From NCBI GenBank assembly GCA_010015675.1, contig ML976997.1:388457-452456 (forward strand): a stretch of 64,000 bases of DNA, given 5' to 3'. Shown here in pieces: positions 53,354 to 64,000 of the stretch; position 1 is the stretch's first letter, and every line of letters begins with the position of its first letter. The stretch is from Byssothecium circinans. Taxonomy: Eukaryota; Ascomycota; Dothideomycetes; Pleosporales; Massarinaceae. A program made the translations under genes and the position numbers. The notes under the pieces are model-generated. The model saw only the letters and a program-made list of their open reading frames with translations, was not told the origin of the DNA and did no database searches.

Positions 53354-56206
53354 ATGGATACTCCTGCCTCAGGATCTTACCAGCGTCACCCAGAAAGCTC
53401 GGTCACCAGCTCGCATACATCTCCGCCGGGATCAACCGGTGGCTCACCGAGAGGAATGATACCGCCACCGAATCCATTCGGGGTCGTTGCATCGGCCGCC
53501 CGCGCGCCTGGTCTTCAAGCACCTCCGTTACCACCGGTTGGATCACGATCCCCTGGAGGGTATAACTCGGCCTCGTATAGCCATTCTACTTCACCAAGTA
53601 CGACTTCTGGAGGAATGCCGGATGTCCAAGGGAACGAGCCTCCATATGTTAGCATTTCACCAACACAGATGTCTACCGCAGCTATGAACAATCAGAAACG
53701 CGCCTATCGACAGCGAAGAAAAGACCCTTCTTGCGATGCTTGTAGAGAGAGAAAAGTCAAGGTAGGTAGCTCTTGCACTCCCACCTCGCTCGAACTTGAA
53801 AACCAGCAGCCTGCAGATGTGATAGAGTCTCCTGTCGCATCGGTACCTCAAAGTCCTTGAACGATTATGGCTGACCCTCGATCGAGGACCTGTATCATTG
53901 CTCACTGTATTGAGTGGTTGCGGTCTTCTGTGGCATTGGGCTCGTGTCAGTCATGAGGGAGATGGCGAGCATCAGCCTCAACGAACCAACGAATAGTGCT
54001 ATGATGTTGTTGCTGCACTGTTCTTTTCACTTACGATCCAATAGTGCGACGCAACCGAGACAACAGCATGCACAGAATGCTCCAGCAGAAACCACAAGTG
54101 CCAGTTCACAAAGGAGACGAATCGGCGGATGTCTTCAATCAAGTACGCCACTCCTTCAGATCTTTCTCATCATGGCGCTCACCACAACAACAGACAAGTC
54201 CAAGATCTTCAAAGCCAAATAGCCGATCTTTCGCAAGAAAACAGGGAGCTTGCGCAAGTGAACAGCAATCTTCGGAAAAGACTGAACGATCGCGACAGGA
54301 TGGATGTAGATCGAGGTCAAAACATGTCCCTTGCACCTGAGAGGCTTGCATCCTCACAAACTAGGCAATCCAGGAGAGTTCCTGTGAGGCCCATGGGCGG
54401 GTTTGACGGTGTCCGCAAGAACATCGAGATTCATTCGAAAGGCATCTTCTCGCCCCCAACACAGCAACGAGACGTTCCAACAATGGCTCAAGCCGCAGAT
54501 CTTCCTGAACTTCCCCTTCGAGCAGATTTTGCTCACATATCCCGATCGTATCTCGATTCGATCCACGAAGCCTACCCTGTGCTTCACTGGCCAACCTTCC
54601 AGAGTGAGGTGGATGACGTCTACACTAGGAGAGAATTGCAAGGAATGTCGCACGCGTGGATAGGCTTGTTCTTCGCAGTTCTTGCTTGTGGTCACCTCAA
54701 TATGCCTCCCAACACCAGCAGTCCATCGCGCGTTGCGGACAACGGAAGAAGGTTCTATGACATCGCCGCTCGATCTATGACCCCGTGGCCGCACAACACT
54801 ACAATTGTCCACGCACAAATACTGTTTTTACTCAGCTTATACGCATCGGAGAGCAACTTGAAGTCTTCCGGAACTATGTGGCTTGCCTCCGGCATCAGAG
54901 TTGCGCAGTGTCTGGGCCTTAATTCTGAAGTCGAGGCGCAACCTTTCGTAGAGGCCGAAATGCGACGGAGACTTTGGTGGGCATTCTATGTGCGAGATAG
55001 GTGCGTCAGCGCTCTTCCATGGCAAAGTATCTCGTGTACTGACTGATTTCCAGGATCACTTCGTTGGGAATTAATAGCCCCATGACAATCAATGAAGACG
55101 ACTGCGACTCTGCGCTTCCTTCCTCAGTCGAGGACCGATATATCCAACCTGAAGGAATCTTTCGCCCGCGGGGCAACGACACGCACAGCAGCTGTTTCGT
55201 TGCGACGATACGAATAACACGGCCATATGCGGGAGTATATTCAGCACTCAAGTCCAGTATCGTGCCACGAGAAGCACTTCAGGGGTGCGAAGAGCAGCTT
55301 CGATCCAAGTTCACACTTCTGCCCCCAATTCACACACCAGATTCAGATGTCTATCTCGAGCCCGCAGCGCTTACACCGATTTTCGCCATACAGTTTGCAC
55401 GCCTCACTCTCTTCCGACGCGGCATCTCACCTGTATGTCAGCCACCTGATCGATCTGCTGCGCTTGGGAGCTGTATCGCCGTAGCTCAGGAGACTGCAAA
55501 ATACATCTCGCGAACACTACTTGCACCGCCTGGGAAGTCGGAGTCCGAGAAGAGCTGGCAGACAAGGGTGGCACATCTGGCGAGCAATATGATTTGCATA
55601 CATCTCTGGAGGTGTATACTTCTTCTCTGCTTGCGGGGAGACTACGAGGCTGCACTGATGTGTGTGCATCTTTCCGCGGGAATCGGCGACATACGAAAGA
55701 TCAATAGCGCGTGTGGGAAAAACATTGTCTTTTTCCTGGACCGACTCATTGACCGCGTACGTTCGGGAAACGGTTCCCCACGCCAACTCGAACACGACGA
55801 AGAGATGCTGGCGTACATGAGTGCCGATCTTCAAAGCAGCTTGGAACATTCTTGGGTTTGGGCAGGCACCGACTACACCTCTTCTCCCTCGAGCACAAGC
55901 ACCGGTCGACCCTTATCGACACATCAGTCACACCATCCAGCCGACACAATGAGTGGCACACTCCCCATTCGATCGAACCCAAACTCACCTGAAAATGTGA
56001 CCCAGGAATGGGACGGCTGGGCAAGAGTCGAATACATGCTACGACAGTTGAGGGAGGAGCAGAGACCGATGATGACACCTGGATCCGGACCGACGTACTA
56101 TCCACCTCCGCATAATCCTGTTAAGAGGGTGCAGTTGGCGCCGGATACTGCAACGTCGAAGTCGGTGTCGAATGCTAGTCGGATTAGCATCGCGAATATC
56201 ATATAA
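53354..56206 (+). CDS. Zn2Cys6 fungal-specific transcription factor
   Basis: Four exons: 53354-53761, 54045-54142, 54194-55000 and 55054-56206, giving 821 residues in frame. The N-terminus is Ser/Pro-rich. The zinc cluster crosses the first intron: SCDACRERKVK joined to CDATETTACTECSSRNHKCQ, with spacing C-x2-C-x6-C-x7-C-x2-C-x6-C. A coiled coil follows (IKQVQDLQSQIADLSQENRE). The middle homology region is typical of the fungal_trans family: SYLDSIHEAYPVLHWPTFQS, SGTMWLASGIRVAQCLGLN, EAEMRRRLWWAFYVRDR and ITSLGINSPMTINEDDCD. The C-terminus is Ser/Pro-rich. It is a nuclear DNA-binding regulator; its targets cannot be told. The first intron (283 nt) is long; the second (51 nt) is a multiple of three with no stop. 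Confidence 0.9.
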
Positions 56207-59200
56207 CCACCACGGAAACTGGTGCGGTGTGACGGTAGAGAAAACGGCGCCATAGTTGATACCGCCAGACTGCACGTCTATCTACTCTCATTTCTAGAGT
56301 TCCCAGTTACCAGAGTTTAGGACACTGGTGTCGGACTCGATTTGCCATCTATATCAGCGTTGTGGCTGGCACCTCGCAATCACCAGTTCACCCCGTCCCA
56401 ACCGTCGTCTTCAGCAATAGCCACAAAACTTCCGTAACACCTCCACCAAACACCTATACTGGGTCTACCTATACGAATCACGACCTCTATATTGTCCCTG
56501 ATCGCTCCCGGAGTTATCGCAAAACACACTTTGCTTGTTATTAGACAAGATGTACTTCTACACCACACTACACCATTATTTCTTGCCTGTTTGTTTTTGC
56601 CGATGTTTGCTTTATAGACTGCTCTGAGCCTCCATTCGCTTTAATGGGTGTGTTCGCGAGGTGACACCAAATAATGACATGAGCGTAGCGGGAGCGGGAC
56701 GGGGATGGGAAAATATGGCATCGCTTAGAGGAAGGAGCAACAAAAAGGAGGGGGGAAAGTTGGGTTGTGAGTACACGAACTGATTTGAGTAATACATGAA
56801 CGCTGTCTACTTTTATTCCATGTGTGGTACGATTGGTCTCAGTGATGTGCGGTACAGTCAGTCTTAGTGAAGTGTGGGAAAGTGAGGGCGTGGTAGCAAG
56901 GCTTTGAAAAGAAGAAGAAGAAGAAGAAGTCCCAGAAACGGGGATTTACTTTTCATTCACGTGTAGTGTCAGTTCAGTGATTCGTGAATAGTGAGTGTGG
57001 TACTTACACTTTGGAGGAAACCTCAGCGATGTTAAGCTTTGGAAGAAACACGACCTTGTAATCTATTCATTTTCTTCTACGAGGAGTATAGTTCCAGTGA
57101 TGTGTAAATGTGAGTGCGTGGTACTGACGCTTTTGAAGCAGCCTTAGTGACGTGAGACCGACTTTCAATACTACTTAGTCACACACACACACCAACGTGA
57201 CCGCCCAACACCACCACCGCCCCCGCCCGCCGTACACAAAGGTACATACGTATCTCCAAACCTCAATCTATACACGTCCCGTACCACCTCCTACCCACCC
57301 CACCAAAGAAGCCCCCCAAAAGAAAGGAAGATCAACACCACTCCTCCAATCTTTTACGCCTAGTAGAAGAAGAAGAACAAGAAAAAGTGTTACAAAGACG
57401 AAAACAACAACAAGCAACAAACCCACGTCTGCCTCTCTCTACACAGCATCCCTAAGCACAACCCCATCATCCCACTCTCCGTCGAGGACATTTTCAAATT
57501 ACATCACCGAGGGAGATTACGCGGCGTTTTCTATGCTGGAATGCAGTGCCCCCCGGACACGGAAGGACACGGATTCTGCGAGAGGAGCTGGATCTGGATC
57601 TGGATCTGGGTTCCGATTCTAATTCTAATCCAAATCCAATCTAAGTCTGAGTATACCGTCGTATCAAACGGTACAAAAATAATTCGGATAGAGATTCCGT
57701 CTCGAAAGGCTGGTTTGTGAGCCTCGAGTCTCACCTATGGGTTTGGTTCTTCGCCCCATACATAGACTCGACTCTCTTGTTTGAAAATCTGAATGGGAAA
57801 TTTATATATTCTATATTCTGGCTACTTTTACTAACGCTCCTCCGTCCCCCGCCAAAATAAAGCTTTAGTCTAAGCCTGGGTGGGAGCTCGTTACTGTCAC
57901 GGCACGGAGTACCGTCAGATCAGACTGGATGGAGATGTAGAGATGGAGAGGACGGCCTGTGGTCTGCGGATGTGTGGGGGGGAGATCTCTGTTGCTGTTG
58001 CTGTTTCTGTTTCCGATGAAGAGTTTGAGGTTTGGGCACGGGAGGGAGGGTATTGTTGAGGCGTTGGAGATGTTCGAACTTAAGATGGAATGGAGTGTTT
58101 GTGTGATTGAGGGAGGGTGGATGGCAGGAGTATACCAAGGTATGGAGAGGCGGAAAGGGATTGGTGAAGCGTGAAGCGTTTTGCTCCTTGTTATGGACGG
58201 GCTGGATGATTAAGGCGTGCGGTTGCGGTCGGTTTGACTACGTATGGGGCGGGCTTGTTAGCTTGTTATTATAGATTTCTTATTTCTTGTTTTTTGTTTG
58301 CTTTTGTGATGGTTAAAATTCCGGGCTGTCCGGGAAATGGCTTTCAGAATCATCTTGAGGGAAGGGAGAAGAGGATAGAGTTATCTATATCGGTAATAAA
58401 TAATCATGCTCTAAGGTTGCCGTTGTTGTGCTATCTTCATTACCTAGGTAGTTATTAACTATCTATTAGTATACCAAGCTTTCACATACAACTCAATTGG
58501 AAAATCTTCTTCCTTCATCCCTTTCTGCACCCGATCCTCGATCCTCGATCCTTACGGTGCAGCATCGCTCTCGCTCTCGCAGTGTGAGTCGGCCTTGCTG
58601 CGATTAGGCAAAGGCGTCGCAAGGATATGTTAGGAAGGGAATGTACATAAGTCTTGCAGTCAGTACCATCCTAGGTAGCCGTAAGACTTACAACTAAACC
58701 CTATGCCCCTTAATTCTTTATTAAACGACGAACGAACGAACGAGGCTTTTCATAGTCCAGTGTGCTTTACCTATATTTCGGTGTTTGGGGCGAGGTGGGG
58801 TGAGATGTGCGTGAGGAAGACAAGGCCGCGGGGGGAGGCAGATGGTGCAGTGTCATGAGCCTTGAGAAGGGAGTTGGAAGGGACGTATATCGAGTCGTTC
58901 CTAGGGGTGTGAGAGCGGGAAAGGGAAGAGGAGATGAGATGTAGGTTGGTGTAAGTGTATTGGTGATGTTTTGAGCACTTCATGGTCCTTTGGACCCAAG
59001 GCATAGAGTACCTAAGTCCCGCGGCATACCTGAGAATTTGATGAGGATGGTTCTTTTTAGCCAAAAAGGGCTGTTTTCCCCTTTGCATATATATCGTCTG
59101 AATCTAGTTATCTTGTGTGTTCAAACGAGCCGGTCTTTGCGGCCCTTGCACAGTTCGGTGGATGCTAGTATACGTTGGTATGAGGTTGCGTGTTGGGTTC

Positions 59201-59410
59201 AATCCGACCCGTTCTACTTGAAGATTAAGCAAAGATGTGCGCATGACGGCGCAACAACTGTTGCTGACATTGTTCGATGTATCCGATCGATCCATCTACC
59301 TATGCGACGCGGATATGTATATTACAACAATTCCAAGTATGTCTCAACAGCAATGCACAAACGCAAAACCTATCCAGACAAAAAGAAAGAACTTCAAAAA
59401 GTGAGCAAGC
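56207..59410. other. 3.2-kb intergenic region with decayed repeats
   Basis: No credible gene. It holds a GAA run (about 56910-56928), the degenerate repeat at 56848-57160, a CA run at 57181-57190, a GGATCT run near 57590-57606 and an AACG run near 58728-58740. ORFs inside are low complexity. Confidence 0.45.
56848..57160 (+). repeat. Degenerate tandem repeat, about 120-bp period, three copies
   Basis: Three segments share the order CAGTGATGTG, TGAGTGNGTGGTAC, ACGCTTTGGAAG and CCTCAGTGACGT: about 56848-56910, 56973-57040 and 57092-57160. Copies are clearly diverged. No coding potential. Confidence 0.5.
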
Positions 59411-60610
59411 TCACAGCTTACTCTGAGGAGCATCACCCGTCTGTTTCAACCTTACCAGGCCCTGTAAAATGTCAGTAGCTATCCCAAACAACAAATGAAC
59501 TAAACTCACCTCTTGCACACACGTAGCAATCAACCTCCCATCCCCCGAAAACATCTTCTGAAAAACCAACCCCCTCCCATCCCCACTCCACGGCGTCTCC
59601 ATCTCCGTAAACATCCACTCATCGGCGCGAAACCCCCTCGGATCATGAAAGTAAATCGTATGGTCCAAACTGACCATCATTCCAATCTCCGGCTCATCTT
59701 TTTCCTTGTCTTCCTTTTCCTGCTCGCCGTTCTTCAGCCGTCGTATGCGCTCAATGTCGTGCCGTTGGAGGAACTTGACGCGCTTGAGATCGGCATCGTC
59801 CATGGCGAGAAGCTTCTTGAGCACCTCCTCGTCGATGCTGGATTTCGTGTTGTTCTTGCGCGCCGAGGCGAAGCGCCAGATTTTATGCACGCGCGCGACG
59901 GTGCCGACGAAGTAGTTGTCGCTCATGTAGGCGAGGGCGGCGAGGTGGGCTTGGTGGCCGCCTGCGGGCGATATGGTGCCTCGGGCCTTGATCCATTGCC
60001 TGCACTTCTTCGTGTGCGGGTGAGGAGAGTCGTCTACAAGACATTAGCTATTAGCTATGTGACAGTCTCCACCTTCCAGAGTCCGGCCTGGCATACTGTT
60101 GTAGATGTCGAGCCTCTGAGTCAGAAACGGCCCCGTGGAACTGCCCTCATCCAGGTCGTTCTTGCCCTCCACTGGACTCGGCACCTGCGGCATGGTGACG
60201 GCATGTTCGACCAGCTTCTCCCCGCCGCTGTTCTGGCGCACGAAGCTTATCGTGGTTGTGAAGATGACTTTTCCTCGCTGGCGGGCCTGGACGGTGCGCG
60301 TCGCAAACGACTTGCCCGACCGCACTCTTTCTACGTGGTATATTATGGGTATCTCGGAGTTGCCGGCGAGCACGAAGTAGCAGTGCATCGAGTGGACGGT
60401 GAATTCGTCCGTCACGGTCTTCTGCGCGGCGCTCAAACACTGCGCGATTGCGGCGCCGCCGAAGATGCCGCGGGCGCCTGGGGGATGCCATAGTGGGCGT
60501 CTGTTTGTGTAGAGGTCTGCGTCGATGTCGTGGAGGGAGGTTAGTTCGAGGACGTTTTCGATGGTGGACTGCGAGGGATTGATGGGGGGTGGGCGGATGA
60601 GGGTGGCCAT
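59411..60610 (-). CDS. Acyl-CoA thioesterase II (TesB/ACOT8-like)
   Basis: Three exons: 60610-60073, 60033-59510 and 59461-59411, giving 370 residues. The introns are 39 and 48 nt, with GTGGAG and GTGAGT donors. The enzyme hydrolyses acyl-CoA to free fatty acid and CoA, usually in peroxisomes. It has the double-hotdog layout: RPLWHPPGARGIFGGAAIAQ, then VHSMHCYFVLAGNSEIPIIY in the first half; SLDHTIYFHDP, then DEWMFTEMETPWSGDGRGLV and IATCVQEGLVRLK, typical TesB C-terminal motifs, in the second. It ends APQSKL, and SKL is a peroxisomal targeting signal type 1. The start ATG is at 60610 (MATLIRPPPINPSQ); an in-frame ATG lies 48 bp upstream. Confidence 0.92.
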
Positions 60611-61143
60611 GATTCTTAGGGTGAGGTTACTTGTGATGAAGGCAGAGCGCGTGAACACTAGAGATCAATTGCAGAGACCAACTGGAGGAGAGGTTTGATT
60701 ATATGCCATCCTTCAGAGCAGCAGTGCTCAGACCGCCGGAGTCCCGCATTCCTTGGAGCCGAGGCATCTTCGGAATATCGATCACGGGACTCTGATTCTC
60801 AATTCTCGGCTAGATCGCTCAAGGCCAGGCCAAGACACTGCGTCATATCCATCCAAGGTTGAACCGTTGAAGGGCCAACCACCTCGACGCCATTGTTAGT
60901 ACTATCGTTTTGGTAGCTGTTGTGTGCGCGCCGCCATTATTCACCGCAGGAGTTATACAGCTATTGAAGCCGTACAGCAGCCATCACAGAGCCATCGCAG
61001 AGCCATCGCAGAGCCATTGACAGCCGTACGCTGCACGTCTTCTGTCTTCCCCGCGCCGACGCCTCTGACATGTCGCGACCCGCCACAACGCCCGCACGCC
61101 TCCGCCCATAGCTTCCACCGCCATCTGCCGCGAAGAAGACGCC
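60611..61143. promoter_or_regulatory. Divergent promoter region between the thioesterase and CPS1-like genes
   Basis: 533 bp between divergent start codons. It contains an 11-bp direct repeat (AGCCATCGCAG) with four units at about 60979-61022, flanked on both sides by CCGTAC. The leader before 61144 is C-rich. Confidence 0.55.
60979..61022 (+). repeat. 11-bp direct repeat AGCCATCGCAG, four units
   Basis: Units at 60979-60989 (AGCCATCACAG), 60990-61000, 61001-61011 and a diverged fourth. It lies about 120-165 bp upstream of the CPS1-like start codon. Confidence 0.85.
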
Positions 61144-64000
61144 ATGGCCGAGAACAACCCAGATCTCCAGGCGAGGCTCGATGAGCTGGAGCACGAGCTG
61201 CACGAGGGCGATATCACGCAGAAAGGGTACTGAAGCCCTGCCATCCGTTCATTGTCGCAGCACCGCCGCGCCCGTCGCACAGCCGCGGATAGCTCTGTTA
61301 ACAATTTCGACAGGTACGAGAAGCGCAGAACTCTCCTCCTGTCGCAGTATATGAGCCCAGCGCAGACGCGGCAGCTGCAGACCCAATTGCGCCTGGCCAA
61401 CCCGACTGAAGAGGGCTCTGGTTCGCGCTCTGCCTCCCTCGCCGCGCTCTCGGGCCCGCCGCCGCCGTCGATCGAGTACCCCCGTGAAGATGCACAACCG
61501 TACGGCGCGCCGAATCCGAACAATCCGAACGATGGCGGGCAGTCGCAGTACATGGCCTATCCGCCCAGTCAGGTCGGGCGCTTCCAGGAGAAGCAGCTGG
61601 GCATACGGACCAGCTCGCTGCAGCGGCAACCATCGCAGAGCAGCGAGACGTTTCTGCCCCGGCCGCAGACACCGCAAGACTACCAGGCCTACTCGCGCGA
61701 TGGCACCATGGTCGGCTCCAACTTTGCCTTCAACCCAGACACGCAGCCGGGCTTCGATGGCGGATATGCGCCACCCGGAGGAGCAGAAATGAGTCGCCGG
61801 AGCACAATGCTGGATGCCCACCAGGGCTACTTCTCCGACTTTGCCGGCCAGCAGATACAAGACAACCCTGATGCTTATGGCGGCCCGAATCGGTACTCCT
61901 CGGGCGATGCCTTCTCCCCCACGGCGGCAATGCCACCGCCCATGGTGATTCCCAACGACCTGCAAGGCGGCGTGATAGAACCACAACTCCCTCTCGAGCC
62001 TCGCGAGCTCCCCTTTGACGTCTACGACCCGCATAACCCAAACACGCTCATGTCCAAGTTCGACAATATTGGCGCCGTGCTGCGCCATCGCGGCCGCACG
62101 CAGCCTCGGCAACCTGCATTCTGGGTGCTAGATTCAAAGGGCAAGGAGATGGCCTCAATTACATGGGAAAAGGTCGCAAGTCGTGCAGAAAAGGTCGCAA
62201 AGGTCATACGCGACAAGAGCAACCTGTACCGGGGCGATCGCGTAGCATTGGTGTACCGGGACACGGAGATCATCGAATTCGCCGTTGCGTTGATGGGCTG
62301 CTTTATCGCTGGCGTTGTTGCGGTGCCCATCAATAGCGTGGATGACTATCAAAAACTCAATCTTCTCTTGACTACCACCCAAGCCCATCTTGCTCTAACG
62401 ACGGACAACAACTTGAAGGCATTTCATCGTGACATCAGCCAGAACCGCCTCAAGTGGCCCAGTGGTGTCGAATGGTGGAAGACGAACGAATTCGGAAGCT
62501 ACCACCCCAAGAAGCATGATGGGACCCCTCCTTTACAGGTGCCGGAAGTTGCGTATATTGAATTCTCGCGCGCCCCGACAGGAGACTTGAGGGGCGTTGT
62601 GCTCAGTCATCGGACAATCATGCACCAGATGGCCTGCATTAGCGCTATGGTGTCTACTGTACCAACTGGCAATACCAGCAAAGATACCTTCAACATCGGC
62701 TTGCGTGACCGAAACGGCAATTTCATCGCTAGTCCGCCTCGCTCTGGCCCCACGGAAATTATTTTGAGCTATCTTGACCCTCGAGAGAGTGCAGGCTTGA
62801 TACTTGCGGTACTGTATGCTGTCTACGGAGGCCATACGACCATCTGGACAGAAGCATCAACCGTAGAGACGCCCGGTCTGTACGCTCATCTCATCACCAA
62901 GTACAAAGCCACTATCATGGTTGCCGACTACCCGGGCTTGAAGCGAGCTGCATACAACTACCAGACGGACCCAATGGCAACGCGAAACTTCAAGAAGAAC
63001 ACCGAACCGAACTTTGCTTCTGTAAAGATTTGCTTGATCGATACGCTCACCGTCGACACCGAGTTCCACGAGATCTTGGGTGATCGGTGGTTAAGGCCAA
63101 TGCGAAATCCGAGAGCGAACGAACTGATCGCGCCCATGCTATGTTTACCGGAACATGGCGGCATGATCATTTCTGTGAGGGACTGGCTAGGTGGCGAAGA
63201 GCGTATGGGCTGCCCTCTCAGTATGGAAGAGGAAGGCGAGGAGGAGGAAGAGAAGAAAGTGGAAGACCCTACAGCTGCCAACGGCTACTCAAGCCTCATT
63301 GGTGGCGCCATCACTAAGAAGACTGACCAAAAGAAGAGCCGGACTGAGCTGACTGAAATACTGCTCGACAAGGAAGCACTGAAGGCCAATGAGGTGGTAG
63401 TGATTGCCATGGGCGAAGAAGCGAAGAAACGAGCCAACGAACCTGGTACTATGCGCGTTGGCGCTTTTGGATATCCCATACCAGATGCAACCGTCGCCAT
63501 CGTCGATCCCGAAACAAGCTTGCTTTGCTCGCCGTATATGATTGGCGAGATCTGGGTGGATTCGCCATCGTTGTCTGGTGGTTTCTGGCAGCTTCAAAAA
63601 CACACCGAGACCATCTTCCACGCCCGACCATACCGCTTTGTAGAAGGCAGCCCGACACCACAGCTGCTAGAGCTGGAATTTCTCCGCACCGGCCTGTTGG
63701 GATGCATAGTGGAGGGCAAGATTTTTGTGCTGGGCTTGTATGAAGATCGGATTCGACAACGAGTGGAATGGGTGGAACATGGTGTTCTAGAGGCTGAACA
63801 TCGATACTTCTTCGTGCAGCACCTTGTTACCAGCATCATGAAAACCGTACCCAAAATCTACGACTGCTCAGCTTTCGACGCCCACGTCAACGGCGAGTAC
63901 CTTCCCCTTATCTTGATCGAGACGCAAGCAGCGTCAACCGCGCCAACCAATCCCGGCGGACCGCCGCGGCAGCTGGACATACCCTTCCTTGACTCATTAT
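61144..64000 (+). CDS. cps1: CPS1/DIP2-type AMP-binding (adenylation) protein, 5' part
   Basis: Exon 1 is 61144-61226; after an 87-nt intron (61227-61313) the second exon is open to the window edge; about 920 residues are visible. The N-terminus (NPDLQARLDELEHELHEGDI, then YEKRRTLLLSQY) is the DMAP1-binding domain typical of DIP2/CPS1 proteins. A disordered Pro/Gln/Gly-rich region follows, then an AMP-binding domain from about residue 290: AFWVLDSKGKEMASITWEK, GDRVALVYRDTEIIEFAVAL, YIEFSRAPTGDLRGVVLSHR (a degenerate adenylation P-loop), and GEIWVDSPSLSGGFW. CPS1 was described in Cochliobolus as an adenylation-domain protein needed for full virulence; DIP2 relatives act on acyl chains/diacylglycerol. 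A second adenylation domain is expected beyond the edge. Confidence 0.9.

Noticed and set aside
59185..59225. tRNA-like B box (GGTTCAATCC)
   Set aside because: One base shorter than the B-box consensus; the T stem cannot pair properly and no acceptor stem was found.
59513..60493. 326-codon plus-strand ORF
   Set aside because: It is antisense to the acyl-CoA thioesterase, whose minus-strand exons have clear family motifs. The translation has no domain and crosses both introns.
61249..62112. 287-codon minus-strand ORF
   Set aside because: Antisense shadow of the CPS1-like gene in GC-rich sequence; no domain.

Overview
The window is nuclear DNA of a filamentous ascomycete (Pezizomycotina). Protein-coding genes are split by short introns, mostly 39-60 nt, with GT-AG ends and CTAAC/CTGAC-type branch sites. 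Gene content is typically fungal: HET domain, HeLo domain, Zn2Cys6 regulator, CPS1-type adenylation protein, Fot1/pogo transposons. Transposon copies carry transition-type decay that looks like repeat-induced point mutation (RIP). A Dothideomycete, perhaps Pleosporales, is my best guess; this is inference, not proof.

Layout. (1) 1-7.4 kb: the end of a Fot1/pogo-like transposon, then the long-form tRNase Z gene, then 3.5 kb of non-coding DNA with decayed repeats. (2) 7.4-36.8 kb is an accessory region. It opens with a divergent pair: a protein kinase-ankyrin gene on the minus strand and a HeLo-pseudokinase gene on the plus strand. After it come a relic gene, a 702-bp foldback element beside a broken dehydrogenase, a ferritin-like secreted protein, a GH10 xylanase relic, an unknown Cys/His/Asp protein with a decayed tandem copy, small orphan genes, an NTF2-like protein, a HET gene, a secreted membrane-spanning orphan, a secreted zinc metalloprotease, a DUF7730-like gene and a complete but dead Fot1/pogo element containing a 155-N assembly gap. 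(3) 36.8-41.5 kb is gene-poor, with one orphan ORF and a minisatellite. (4) 41.5-64 kb is core genome: phosphatidylserine decarboxylase and a divergent HERP/Usa1-like ubiquitin-fold protein, adenine deaminase, a Zn2Cys6 transcription factor, acyl-CoA thioesterase, and the 5' part of a CPS1/DIP2-type gene that runs off the right edge.

The most interesting signal is the divergent pair at 7.96-14.16 kb. One gene encodes an apparently catalytic kinase fused to ankyrin repeats. Its neighbour, start codon 334 bp away, encodes an N-terminal HeLo cell-death domain fused to a pseudokinase in which HRD is HKG and DFG is GFE. This is the same domain logic as animal RIP kinase (kinase plus ankyrin in RIPK4/ANKK1) and MLKL (four-helix bundle plus GFE pseudokinase). 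I propose it as a fungal necroptosis-like or allorecognition module. The function is inferred from architecture only.

Exon structures were worked out by hand from frame continuity and splice motifs. I saw no tRNA or rRNA genes.
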